Positions 21,772-33,147 of a stretch of 64,000 nt of DNA are shown here, one piece after another. The stretch is from contig MU858048.1 in the NCBI GenBank assembly GCA_033297075.1, positions 1-64,000 on the forward strand, in the 5' to 3' direction. The position numbers were made by a program, and so were the translations under genes. The notes under the pieces are model-generated. The model did no database searches, had not been told where the DNA came from, and worked only from the letters and a program-made list of their open reading frames with translations. Source of the DNA: Rhypophila decipiens. Its lineage: Eukaryota; Ascomycota; Sordariomycetes; Sordariales; Naviculisporaceae. Position 1 is the stretch's first letter. Every line of letters starts with the position of its first letter.

Positions 21772-24037
21772 TCACGCACCATTCCTATACACCTGCGCAC
21801 CCTGATTCCTAAGCATGATGGTATCCCTCCTCTGCAATATCATCAACGCTCTGTTCAACGCACTCTCACTGTAGCCCTTGCCCTCAACCATCTCCCTCCT
21901 GAGCGTGGCCAGACTGGTACTCCACCCGATAGGCAGCCTCCTCTTCAACTCAGACTCGACCCGATTCACTTCGTCATTCAGCTCGCGCGAGGTCTGGTTC
22001 CCGCCCTGGTTGACGGCGTCCATGGTGGAGCACAAGAACAACCTCATCGCCTCGTCAACGTGCTTCTCCGTCGCTACAGGAGACAACTGCATCTTGGCTA
22101 GGGATTCCGTTATGCGCACGATGGCTTCCAGTTGGCGGACCGTGATAGGGATTGATGACCGCGTGTCGGCTTCCACTTCTGTGGCGTGGACTTGCTCGCG
22201 GATGGCGACGAAGTGGGAGGATAGTTTCTCTGCTGCTTCTTCGCTTAGGCAGGGGGCACAGCGTCTATTTCCGTTAGTTTGAGAGGTCAAATGGTAGAAG
22301 TGCAAATAAAACTCACGATCGGCAGTAGCTGATATATCGCCTCATCTTCTCAACTGGAATCTCCGACTCGATTTTCTCCTCGATTCCGCGGCCGCCCATG
22401 TGGATGCCCATGACGTGCTTTGCAATCCGTTCATCCTTCTCTCGCGTATGCTCATCGCGGACGATGAAAATCATGTCGAAACGGGACAGAATAGTGGTCT
22501 GGAAGTCAATGTTCTCGCCAGGACTCTTCATGTCATCGTATCGACCGAAAATGGGGTTGGCAGCTGCGAGGACAGACGTTCTTGCGTTCAGGATGGTGGT
22601 GATACCGGCCTTGGCGATGGAAATCGTCTGCTGTTCCATAGCTTCGTGGATAGCTACTCTGTCTTCGTCTCTCATCTTGTCGAACTCGTCGATACACACC
22701 ACACCGCCGTCGGCGAGCACCATGGCTCCTCCTTCCAGGTAGAACTCGCGGGTTGTGTGGTCTCGTTGCACCGAGGCTGTCAAACCGGCGGCCGAAGATC
22801 CCTTGCCTGAAGTGTAGATAGCAATGGGGGCTACTTTCTCGACAAACTTCAACAGCTGCGACTTGGCCGTACCGGGGTCACCAAGCATCAACACGTTGAT
22901 GTCACCACGTAATCGCATGCCATCGGGGAGGATCTTCTTGGAGCCGCCCATGAGGAGACACAAAATGGCCTTCTTGATGTCGCGGTTGCCGTAGATGGAC
23001 GGAGCAATACAGTCGGCCATTACATCATAAATGTCCGGCCGTCTGCTCAGTTCCAAAAACTCTTGTTCCTCCTCTTCCGAGAAGATGGCTTGGCCCTTGG
23101 CGGTCTGGTCAATGTCGGTCTGGATACCCGTCGCTCGTAAATACGGCGTTCGGATGGCAACCGCGCCGGATGTTGAGTTCTTTGAGCCTTTGCTCTGATA
23201 GATGGAGAAAATTCCCATGACAGTACACCGCGACCCAGGCACCACGCGGTTCACGAGGTACCGATCTGCCGATATCAAGACATGACGAGGGAGCTCACCG
23301 ACGGGGACCTGATCGGGGGCTTCCTGGAGCTTGATGATTTGCTGATCGACAAACTGTGACTTCTCGTGCACGACAAAGTAGGGATCCATGGGGCATCTCT
23401 CTGTACCGTCGCCTGGCTTGGACTGCCTGGCGCACTGTCGTGGAAGAGTGACACCGCTGAAGCCACCCAGTACGTGAACGTCCTGGCTGTGACCGCAGTT
23501 GCGGCACTGGATGTGAAGCGAAGTCGCCTTGGAAGATGTGACGGAGGCGCCAATGACAATGCCAGGTACCCGAACAAGGCGCGCGATTGTCATAGAGTCG
23601 AGGTTGCGGATGGAGACGTCTTCAGCATTCGAATGCAGAAGCAGCTGATGGTCTGGGAGGTTGACCTTGGTCGAGTTGGGGTATACGATTCGGTGTGTGC
23701 ATCTCTTCAGAGCTGCCTCGAAAAGGGGAATGATCTCTGCGGGCTCCTTCACCAGCCTATCCGCAATCTCCTCGTTGAATTTGATCAGGTCGCTGATGTT
23801 TACATCGCAGTAGTATTTCTTGAGCAGCGCGTTCTCGCGCAGTTGGTCTCTGGAGGAAAGAAGTCAGAGTTTGCCCAGCCTGGGAGTATACCCAAAAGGC
23901 GCATACCTGTAGATAAAAGCATTGTCCAGTCGAAAGTCAAGAATGAACGACTCGAGTTGGTTGCGGACGTTTTGGTTCGTGTCTGGAGCCTCCTCTCGGC
24001 CAAAGACTCGGGTGGAATAGACGGATGCACGATCCAT
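21772..24037 (-). CDS. MCM5: DNA replication licensing factor Mcm5
   Basis: Subunit of the MCM2-7 replicative helicase, in the nucleus. Exons complement(23907-24037, 22317-23849, 21772-22264) give 718 residues, normal for Mcm5. The N-terminus [12 protein letters not shown] leads to the MCM N-domain with a C4-type zinc motif (CRNCGHSQ ... RQCA ... RCPMDPY). The AAA+ core has Walker [10 protein letters not shown], Walker [10 protein letters not shown], sensor 1 [10 protein letters not shown] and the arginine finger LSRFD. The C-terminus has the winged-helix-like tail ending [10 protein letters not shown]. Introns of 57 and 52 nt have GTATGC and GTGAGT donors. It is divergent from VPS54. An MluI-box-like cluster about 170-190 bp upstream suggests G1/S control (inference). 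Confidence 0.97.
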
Positions 24038-24807
24038 GGTAAATAAAGCAAAAACAACGATATTGTATTCGAAATTTAGAACGGGAAAGAAGAATCCGTC
24101 TGGTCCAGGAGCAAATATCTTGGTGTTGAGAGAGGTCGGAGTCTTGAGATAACTGCTCGAGGGGTTCCACTGTCGAAAGGGGGGTTCTGGACATGGGTTC
24201 CTGAAAAAGCGCGAACGCGAAGCGCGTCCATAAATTAGACAGCGCGTGCAGGGATCCTAATTGATTCCCACCTTGGGCGTTGGCTTTGGGCAACTCGCTT
24301 AGAGTGATGGTGGATGCATCTAAAAGGTATTGCCAACGAATCGGATAAGGCTAGGCTACGTGGGACCCTGTGCAATGTCAGCAGGGGCTGGCGATGTTGG
24401 AGAGATGGAGTTGAAGCTTGCGCGGCTGGGCGTCCGGGCTTGGCATCGATTGGGGATTCGTGGCGTCGATTGAATGAAAGGAAACAACACTCAGCGCAAT
24501 TCATGACTGTAGCTCACAAACTCTCTGTGACAGCATCATTAACTTTGCATCCGCTTCGAAAAGACCAAGTAATCAATCGGCGTCCAGAAAACCGAGCTCC
24601 CGACCCTTTTGCTCCGCTTCCCTTTGCAGATTCCCATTGCGCTTCATCGACTCTACTCCGTACTGATTTCCAAGTTATGATACCCCGGTAACTTGCCGAA
24701 ACGTTCACCACCTCAAGTTTCGCGCCTTCGCTGTTTTCTGGATGACTGTTTGTCTGGGAACTCTGTATTATACCCTGGGCTGGGGAAGCCGGGTTTGATG
24801 AGCCATC
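24038..24807. other. Divergent promoter region MCM5 / VPS54
   Basis: A 770-bp interval between outward-reading genes. It carries the CGCG cluster noted at 24209-24227. No coding frame is supported. Confidence 0.5.
24209..24227. promoter_or_regulatory. MCB/E2F-like CGCG cluster upstream of MCM5
   Basis: GCGCGAACGCGAAGCGCGT, a cluster of ACGCG/CGCGT half-motifs 172-190 bp upstream of the MCM5 start codon. This resembles the MluI cell-cycle box (ACGCGT) bound by MBF on fungal replication genes; a similar motif precedes TOF1 at 62708-62722. Confidence 0.45.
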
Positions 24808-27800
24808 ATGTTCTCGAATCAGGGGGCGCGCATGTCGGTCGACAGCTTGTCGCCGACCCTCCAAGCTGGTCCTCGCGGCGATTTTCCCTTCCATGGGTAC
24901 GAGATAGACAAGACTCCAAACCGCACTTCGCAGTCACTAACAGGTGCAAGCAAAACTCATCGTGCCCATAGTCCCCAGCGGCCATCTCACAACCGACGAG
25001 GCTCGACGGCAAGCTCGATCCATTCCATCGGCGGGTCGCTAGATACGTCAAGTGGGAGCTGGTCTCAAGCAATGCTGGAGACAGGACAGAATGCCATATC
25101 GACATTATTGCAACCGCCGATTGTTCGGACGGGACTTGTACCACACACAGCGCCTCCAACGTCGAGCACGCACAAGCCTCCCACCGCACGAGACATACCG
25201 CCCGTCACGCTCACGAACATCCCTCATGTGGACGCATCCGAGTTCAAATCATATCTCTCGCAGGTTGGGTCACTCTATGAACAACTGCGCCGGGTTCAGG
25301 CCGAGGAGGAAGATGCAGCATCACACAGCGCGGCTCGACGGACCTCCAAGGCGGATAGCATTGCAGAGGCAGTGGATGATGGTCACTTGAGGCCTGGCAA
25401 ACGGCCTGGTGCAGCATCGAGGAGAACATCAACGGCCTCTATAAGCTCGATTGCCTCGTTTGAAGCACCCAGCCCACTCCGGCGGAGCGGTGCTAGTTTC
25501 AGGAAAGGAGGAGCGCATGGACCTCCGCCTTTGTCTACGATCCCTACCGTCTACTTTGACGAAAACTTCCATCTAGAGAACCCCCGAACGTTCGACGTTG
25601 TGAGTGAGCGGTCAGAAGTCATCCGATCTACATCGGGCACAGACGAGCGGGCGTCGTCCAATGGGCATGCAGAGGCGCCGCGCAAGGCTCTGGCTACTAA
25701 TGCCATCCTGCAAGAGAAGCTTTCTTGGTACATGGATACCATTGAAATGCACCTAATCCAGTCGATATCGACTGCATCGACCACATTCTTTACGGCCCTC
25801 GGGTCTCTCCGCGAGCTTCATTCAGAAGCGGCGGAATCCGTCGATAGGATCAGGGCTTTGAGGAAAGAACTGGAGAGTCTAGACGAAGAAATTGCCTCGC
25901 GGGGCTTGGAAATTGTGCAACAGCGCCGACGACGAGAGAACATCCAGCAGCTACATGACGCCGTCGAGCAGCTTCGAGAGGTTGTGGAAAGGCTGGGCAC
26001 ATGCGAGTCATTAGTCGACGCCGGAGAGGTTGATAACGCCTTGGATTGCATTGATGCGCTCGAGGGCTTGATTGCTGGAGAGCCAGGATCTTCACAGAAC
26101 CCACGTTCAGATTTGCAACTCAGGGACTTGCGGGGGACCTCGGCTCTTCAAGGTATCAACAATGACTTGGATACCCTCAGACAACGAGTTGGAAAGGCGT
26201 ACGAAGCCAAGATGGTGGCCACATTGATCCAAGACCTCCGTCGTCATGTCCAAAAGGTGTCGACGCAGGAGGTTCTGATGCGCTGGAACAGCGCGTCTAT
26301 TCGGTCTCGAGGCGGCCATGGACGGGAGCCTTCCGCATTTCCATCCTATCTCTCATCAATCGACGATCTCCGTGCAGAACTTTTGCCGTCTCTAACGGGC
26401 TTGCAACGAGCCCAGTACCTCACAGCTGCCGCTACGGCTTACCGCGAGGCTACTTTGCGCGAGGTCAGGAACGTGATCAAGGAGCCATTACCCAGCTCCA
26501 ATGATGACGATACCGAATCCATGATGTCGTCGTCGACAATGACGGGAGGTAAACCGCGCACTGCGCAAGAGAAAGCCATGGGCTTGGCCCGCAATCTTCG
26601 AGCACTTTCCTCTCGTGACGCCGAGGAAACATTCATCAAGATCTACATCGGGATAACGGAGACGCTGCGGAGGTTCAGCACGCAGGTTAAGGTACTGCTA
26701 GATGTTGCAAGCTCCATAGGAAATCCCACGGGCCTCTCAGACCTCAAATCGCCCATCAAATCACCACCATTTAGTCCTACTGCCAGGCGCGAATCAGATG
26801 CCGGCCTCGAGGCTCAGGCAGAAGTCCACAAGGCTCTTGATGCCAGCAACCTTCTGGGGCAAGCAGTGGACATGGCGCAGGACAGGATTGTGAGATTGTT
26901 AAGAGCCAGAACGGGGCAGAGCACACACCTGAGTCTCATCTGGTTTCTTCGCTATTTCACGCTCAATCTCCATTTCGCCATCGAGTGCGAGGCCATTTCG
27001 GGACGAAGCGGGACGAAGCTGAAGGATGCGGTTAACGGCCACATCAAGGAGTTTGTCACGCTGCACAAGGATGCCGAGATGCAACGGCTGGTCGAGGGCA
27101 TGAACTTGGACCAGTGGGTGTCTACCGACTTTGGCGACAGAGACTCGGAGCTGCTGGGCCATATCCTCGAGGGCAGCACCAAGAACGACCCCACTTGGTG
27201 GACGCGAGACACCAAGATGTGGGTTCCCTATGATGAAGACGACGAGGAGAACCAAGATGCTGCTGGCCCAGATAATGGGCAAGATGTTGCAGCGACCAGG
27301 CCGAGAGTCCGAGGTGCCATTATCGACGAGCAGACCTTTCATCTTCCCAAGTCAGCCATCCTATGCATGAACGGCATAGGCCAGTTTTTGCATCTCATCG
27401 TCGGCATACCATCGGTAGCGGTGGAAATCTCAAGCTCGCTGATTGCGTACATGTCCTTCTTCGCCTCGCGGTGTTATCAGTTGATCTTGGCCGCGGGTGC
27501 GACGGTATCTGCCGGTCTGAGGCACATCACCACGGTCAACCTGGCCGTTGCGTCGCAGGCGCTCGGTTTCATCGCGACCCTGATCCCGCACATTCGCGAG
27601 TTTGTCCGGCGATACTGTAGTTCGGGGACGGGTGCCAACGTATCGGCCGTCATGGCTGAATACGACAAAATCAGGAGGACCTACCAGGAACATCAGAATA
27701 GCATCTACGACAAGCTCGTCGAGATTATGCACAGAAGGGCGCAGGTCGCGGCCAAGGGCATGAGGGCTCTGAACTGGGAGAATGAAAAAGATACTTGCAG

Positions 27801-28402
27801 ACCGGTGCACGAGTACATGGAGCTGTTGGCCAAGGAGACGACGAGGCTCCATAAGAATCTCGTCAGGCAGGGCTTGCCCGAGGATACAGTTCGGATGATC
27901 ATGTTGCCTATTTTTAATAGCTACAAGGATACCTTTGGGACGGTGCTACAGGAGTTGGAGCCGGTTAATGAGTCTGGGAGGGATAGGTATGTTCTTTTTT
28001 TTCCCCCTCTGTCTCAAATCTTGAATGTTGAGAATAGTATATACTGACAGACACGGTGATGATAGCATGATTCGCGATGTCGAATATCTGCAATCGCGCA
28101 TGGGCAAAATGATGGATGGGTTTGAAGGGATCGGCGAGTACCTCGTTGAGATTATAAAGGCCAAGGTAGTAGTCAAGAGTAAGACGGCTAGTCCTCCTCA
28201 TCCATTAGTACAAGCACAGATCGGGCAATCTCCTTCTGCCCGGATACCGTCTCCCAGCCTGGAGGTTGAGAAGAGGAATGAAAACGAAGAGAGGAGATCG
28301 GCCGAGAGGGAGGAATTAGCGGCGAGTAGGAGGAATTCAGGGGAGTTGGAAACGGCAGCTGATGCTGATGGTCAGGCCAAGGGTGAGGATGTCAAGTCGT
28401 AG
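24808..28402 (+). CDS. VPS54: GARP complex subunit Vps54
   Basis: Vps54 subunit of the GARP tethering complex, which captures endosome-derived vesicles at the trans-Golgi. Exons 24808-27986 and 28066-28402 (79-nt intron, donor GTATGT) give 1171 residues. The N-terminal ~130 residues are low complexity. A conserved block from about residue 135 (IPPVTLTNIPHVDASEFKSYL) leads to a coiled-coil-rich region (about 295-430), mid-protein helical repeats, and the Vps54-like C-terminal domain (about 845-1000: FHLPKSAILCMNGIGQFLHL, YMSFFASRCYQLILAAGA). Splicing AG/C joins GRDS to MIRDVEYLQSRMGKM. The last ~80 residues are charged low complexity. The start is the first ATG in frame; a second ATG lies eight codons in. 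Confidence 0.92.
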
Positions 28403-31400
28403 TAGTATTGGCTGGATCCTCTATAGTACCTAGTAAAAGTGGGAACGGGCAAGGCATGCATAGCGGCGGAGTTGTGAGATTGGAGGGATATAGATGAGAG
28501 ATGAGATGAGATCAAGATGTGTTTTGTTTTGGGTGATTGGGCGCGAGATAGATGGCGGATAGCGGACAGCGGACAGACGGAAATCTCGATCATGATGACA
28601 AGACGGAAGCTGTTGAGCGACTTAGTTGTTTTGTTGTTTTGCTGGTACTATCAAGACTGAATGTGTATCATGTGTGTGCATGTGTGTATGTCAGATCGGA
28701 ATCAGGTAGGTCTAGTCCCGAGATGAGCAGAGTTGAGGATGAATGACATGGCATGAAGCTGGATATTGAGCCGAGTTGGCACGGGTTCTCGTTTGTTTCC
28801 GTTGCTCTCATAGCTCCTACTACTATTATTATAGATACATGTACCTATATGATGCCTGATGAGCGGAACGGGACGGGTGTTCTCCAGGCGCCATCCCATC
28901 ACACCAGGTACATCCGGTGAACCGTAGGCTCGGGTGATGGACCCGTCGGTTTCTCGTCTTTTGCCGATCCTCCGGATGAGATATGTACCATGGCAACCGC
29001 CAAGTCTTATCGGACCTAACTGATATTGCCTAGCAAGCACTCCTAGGTATATCCTCACTCGTTACTCTCTGTAAGAGACATAGATTCCGGGCTGATGTAT
29101 CTCAACCGCCATCCACTTGGATCCGAGAGCATGCCCCTTCGATTCCGTTTGCCCCGGGAATCTGACCGCCAAGATGTGTGAATGGGCCCATTTCTAGGAT
29201 CATTCTGGTAAATAGACATTCCTTACTGGCCGCAGGCAGAGGGCCGAGAGGACGGTGATTCCCGTTCGGTGTGGGTGGTGGATGTGGATGTGGGATACAA
29301 CATGATAGTACGTAAGCAAAGGTAAAGCATGAAACAAACCACCCGATAACAAATCCTGGAGACAAGACATATGGGCAAGGTGAGTAGTAACCCAACAACT
29401 AACCATACCCACATGAGTACAAAGTTAGAGGATCACAGACACATGTAGGCAGAGATGTGTGAGGTTATGTCCAGGTCAGGAAGAGTGGATTCAAATTGGG
29501 CTGCTTCTCACAGTTAGCCTTGCAAGTAGCTAACCTCCATGCCCAAAAATATACAACAGGATTTGTTAATATGGGATTGTAACTCCAGATAACAGATCAC
29601 AGGGCAGAGGACAGGAGGAGTGTGTTACTTGAACCAGGGGAAAAAGAATAATGCGTACTACCTATTCAAGCTGCCCACAGGAAGGTCTATCAGTCTATTG
29701 ATTGGTGTCGAGAACGCGAGCGGCATCATGCTCATACCCGGATATTGTGTAGAAGGCACACCCTCATCCAGTTCATCTATCCATCCAATGTACGCATGTG
29801 AAAGAGAAAGGCCAACCAACCAACCCTGAACGGACACCCACAGGCTCACCGGGCTGGGACTCACCTTGTTGCTTGGGCCTTCAGGGTTCATTGTTTGGCT
29901 CTCACCGCTTACATAGAAATATAAAAGACGGTGAGGATATAGACAATGAGGATTTCATACCAAGATGGTCCGACCAAGATCAGGAGATGAAAAAAGTACG
30001 AAACAACGAGAAAACAACGAGAACAATGAGAACAATCTCCTTCTTTTTACCTCTTTGTATGTCCATCCGATCATTCTCCGTCTCAGAAAATTCAGGGGTA
30101 AACAAAGAGGAACTCAGCCTTACACTATAGTTAGGTATTCCATCCGGCTTTGTTCAACCACACAGTTGTAGGGGAAAGTCCGGGCATGATAGGGCAATCG
30201 GTTGGATCACCCGCCCACTCAAAGTTGAGACTATGGCGTTGTTCTTCAATTTGCTAACCAAGATCTCTTTCATTCCTTTGGATGAAAATTAGGTTTCTGC
30301 GCTTGGCGGGTCGGATCGAATCGCGGTGCATTGTTGTTAGCCATAAGTAGCCACGTGGGCACATCCGTAGGTGGCTTTTCATTGAAGATGTCAGGATATA
30401 CTGACGACATCGGTCTCATTCATAGCATTGTGCCTGCAGGAATTCAGTATCTTGTTGTTGAGGTCAGCGATGCTTATGCTTGCCGTTGACCAAGTCGAAG
30501 AAGCTGGGCTATGTTGTATGTATGTATGCGGTGTGTTGCTGAGACACCTTTATCGACAACTATACCTAGGTAATGATTAGGAAAGGTAGCCAGCCAGCCA
30601 ACAGTAAGATCGTAATGGGAAGACTAATAAAGATGTGTGGTACGAATTACAAGATACAAAGTTAATGGTACACATCCACACATCGAACACTATAAATCTA
30701 TATAGCCTTGTGTAGTTGAGCTACTTCAAGATAGGGATACACATCCACACATATACAATATCGATATATGATCTTGTGTAGTTGAGGACAAAGCTTCTGT
30801 GCGAATAATGCGTAGATCCGCCGTAACCATCCGAGTACCACGACCCCTCACAAACCCATATCTACCCACCGTCTGTGAAAATATTATCACTAACAAGACC
30901 GTGACACAATTGCGGGGCAGGAGAAACCCAAAGGGACCGAACATGTTTCGGGAAGGCACTCATGGGAGAGGGTTGCTGAGTTGTTCGTCTCCCAAGTGGA
31001 ACTCCTGTCGCCAGGCGGGTCGGATCGGGTAGGTACGCCGTCACACAAGCAACACTTGGACGAGAGACCAGGTTCCCGGCCCGGCCTGTACCCAGGGATG
31101 AAAAGTCGGGAGTAACCTCCGCCGCTCTTGTCCACTTGGACGGAAACAGCAACCGGGACTCTAATTCAACTGCAGTGGTGCACTGTGGCTCACGGAATTT
31201 GATGCAACTTCTGCTTTGATGACGATTGGGAAAGTTGACAAGCACATGTGCAGTGAAAGATAAGGAAGAGCAGTAGGTAAGAGAGTCAAATCCAAATCAT
31301 GTCAAAGTCTTCTGTTTAGATTGGAAGTTCATCAATTATGTACAAGAAATCTATATATATCCAAGGTATAAAAGAGAAAGAGACCTCGGGTGAATATCAC

Positions 31401-32065
31401 ACAAATATTGAGTTGAAAGAGTGTGAAGAAGTGAAAATAGAAAAGAAAGCGGGTATAGTGAGTGTAAGAAGCACGGCAGCGTCCATCATCTCCAATTGGG
31501 ATGGTGTAGTGTGTGTAAAGGGATAATGAATGAATGAATGAAAGAGAAGACGGACATAAGCCCCTCAGAGTGTGTATAATTCGTCATGTCATCACCTGTT
31601 TTTTCCTTTTGAGTTTGTACCATCCCTAAATAAAGATATCCCGTAAGCCGCCCATGGCGTAACCCAAAAAAGCCCCGTGCCGGAAAACCCGGCCGTGTTT
31701 CGTCGACGTCGACTTGTAAAGACCCTTTATCCCGTAAATCCAGAAACTTCGAAAAACTGGTTGAAACGAGCGACTAACAACGATAGCATGAAGGTATCGG
31801 CGTTTTTGCTTTGAGTGAAGCAAGCTAGGATTTCGAGATCCATAGAGAAGTCGCCACCCAGGCAGGTTCGGGTATATAGAGTCGTAGAAACGTACAAGTA
31901 GGAAAGCCGTTGATAACCCCGTCTACCCCTTTCTTTCTATTTGATCGGTCATAAGTTCATTTACTTCTTGAGAATAATCCGCGCTCGACGCGGCCAAAAG
32001 GAAAAGGTTCTATCTTGTAAAAGATGTACTTCAAGAAGAATATCATGTGCAGTGGAAGAGACCAC
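28403..32065. other. Gene-free interval, 3.7 kb
   Basis: No gene supported. The frames present (for example minus 30862-31245, plus 31338-31526) lack domain signatures and codon bias. It holds an imperfect direct duplication at 30669-30786. The right end is the 3' flank of the minus-strand secreted-protein gene. It could be regulatory or encode unrecognised non-coding RNA. Confidence 0.45.
30669..30786. repeat. Imperfect direct repeat, two ~50-bp units
   Basis: Unit 1 (30669-30720) and unit 2 (30738-30786) both begin TACACATCCACACAT and both end TTGTGTAGTTGAG, with an AT-rich middle, at a period of about 66-69 bp. Confidence 0.75.
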
Positions 32066-32632
32066 TTAGTTCTTCTTGGACCACTTGCCCACGACAAAGT
32101 CCCGAGGGAAAGTGGGGCTTGAATCAAAGTCGAAGGACCGGCGGTCGATGGTCGAGCCATCACGGCTGCCGAGGGAGCAGAAGAGGTTGGTGTCGAGAGT
32201 GGCCCTGGTCTGGACATCGTCGGGGAGGTAGTAAGCAAAGTTGCAGGGGAAGAGGACACAGCCAGAGACTGGCTCCTCCTCATCGGCAGGCCACATTTGC
32301 TTGACGTTGTCCTTGTCGTTGGGGTTGACGATGGCCGAGACGTCAAAGTAGGTGATGCCGTTCCAGCCGTTGAAGGCCACCTCGCCGAGCATGCCGGGAA
32401 TGTTGGGCTCGCCCTTCTTGACGGCGTACCAGTTTCCTTGCCACCCTTGAGGGAATGGGACGGTGACGTTCTTGCTCGCGGGAACCACCGTGTCTGGGAG
32501 CTTGGCGTAGTTTGGGTTGCTGGTGAAGATGACGGTGCGGTCGAAGGAGTCCTGAGACACAAAGGTGACTGTGTTCTCAGCCGTGGCCACGACGGCAGCA
32601 GCCAGGAGAGAGATGAGCTTGGTGAATTGCAT
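32066..32632 (-). CDS. Small secreted protein (fungal 'Dnase1'-like annotation family)
   Basis: A single-exon gene of 188 residues. The start MQFTKLISLLAAAVVATAEN is a clear signal peptide, with cleavage expected after about residue 18 (ATA|EN). The mature part has features of a secreted beta-rich fungal protein: VTFVSQDSFDRTVIF, GWQGNWYAV, GMLGEVAFNGWNGITYFDVSA and YYLPDDVQT. It has three cysteines in the C-terminal half (GCVLFPCN and LFC). I recall this family being annotated in ascomycete genomes as 'Dnase1 protein'; that name is not evidence of nuclease activity, and no nuclease motif is visible. The first strand pattern is reminiscent of thaumatin-like folds (weak). A TATA box lies about 100 bp upstream, and no other gene is found for several kb on either side. 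Confidence 0.82.
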   Translation of the reverse strand: MQFTKLISLLAAAVVATAENTVTFVSQDSFDRTVIFTSNPNYAKLPDTVVPASKNVTVPFPQGWQGNWYAVKKGEPNIPGMLGEVAFNGWNGITYFDVSAIVNPNDKDNVKQMWPADEEEPVSGCVLFPCNFAYYLPDDVQTRATLDTNLFCSLGSRDGSTIDRRSFDFDSSPTFPRDFVVGKWSKKN

Positions 32633-32734
32633 TTTGATGTTTGTAAGTGGTGGGTACACTGATTGTAAGTTGTGGGTTCGTTGGAGAATGAAAGTTGTAA
32701 GCTAGGAGTGAGCTTATTTCAACCGAGTTAAGTC

Positions 32735-32741
32735 TTTTATA
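32735..32741 (-). promoter_or_regulatory. TATA box of the secreted-protein gene
   Basis: TATAAAA on the minus strand (context GATATAAAAGAC), 103-109 bp upstream of the ATG at 32632, a normal spacing for a strongly regulated fungal gene with a short 5' UTR. Confidence 0.6.
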
Positions 32742-33099
32742 TCTCGAGGCTGTATCAAAGGATGGTTGTTGTGCAATGAACAAGGTACAGGCCACTGGGG
32801 TCTGTTTCAAAGGCTGAATAGTCAAGGAGTGTAAGGTGATACTCGTCCAGAGTAAGAAGGAAGGTCGGCCAGCTGGCTAGTGGAGAGACTGACAGTGGTT
32901 GGGAAGGAAAAAAAGCTTCTAGGTTGGGTGGAAACGAAAAGAGAGAACCCGAGGGGGCAGGGTGGCTTTCATGTATACTTATACATGTGGAAACAATGGC
33001 TTAGAAGTGGGAGTCGGTGGAGGAGGTGGCGGGCCGCCCAACCGCACATGAGAGAAAAGGAGCATCAACTGCCGCTCACTTCATCTGGCCGTGCTTCAC

Positions 33100-33147
33100 G
33101 GTACTGTAGTGGTCTAGATGGACGGTACTGTAGTGGTCTAGATGGAC
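33100..33147. repeat. 24-bp perfect tandem duplication
   Basis: Two identical 24-bp units (33100-33123 and 33124-33147), each starting GGTACTGTAGTGGTCTAGAT. Immediately downstream GGCTGCAG-A-CTGCAGCC (33149-33165) is a perfect inverted repeat. They lie about 470 bp upstream of the secreted-protein start. Confidence 0.85.
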
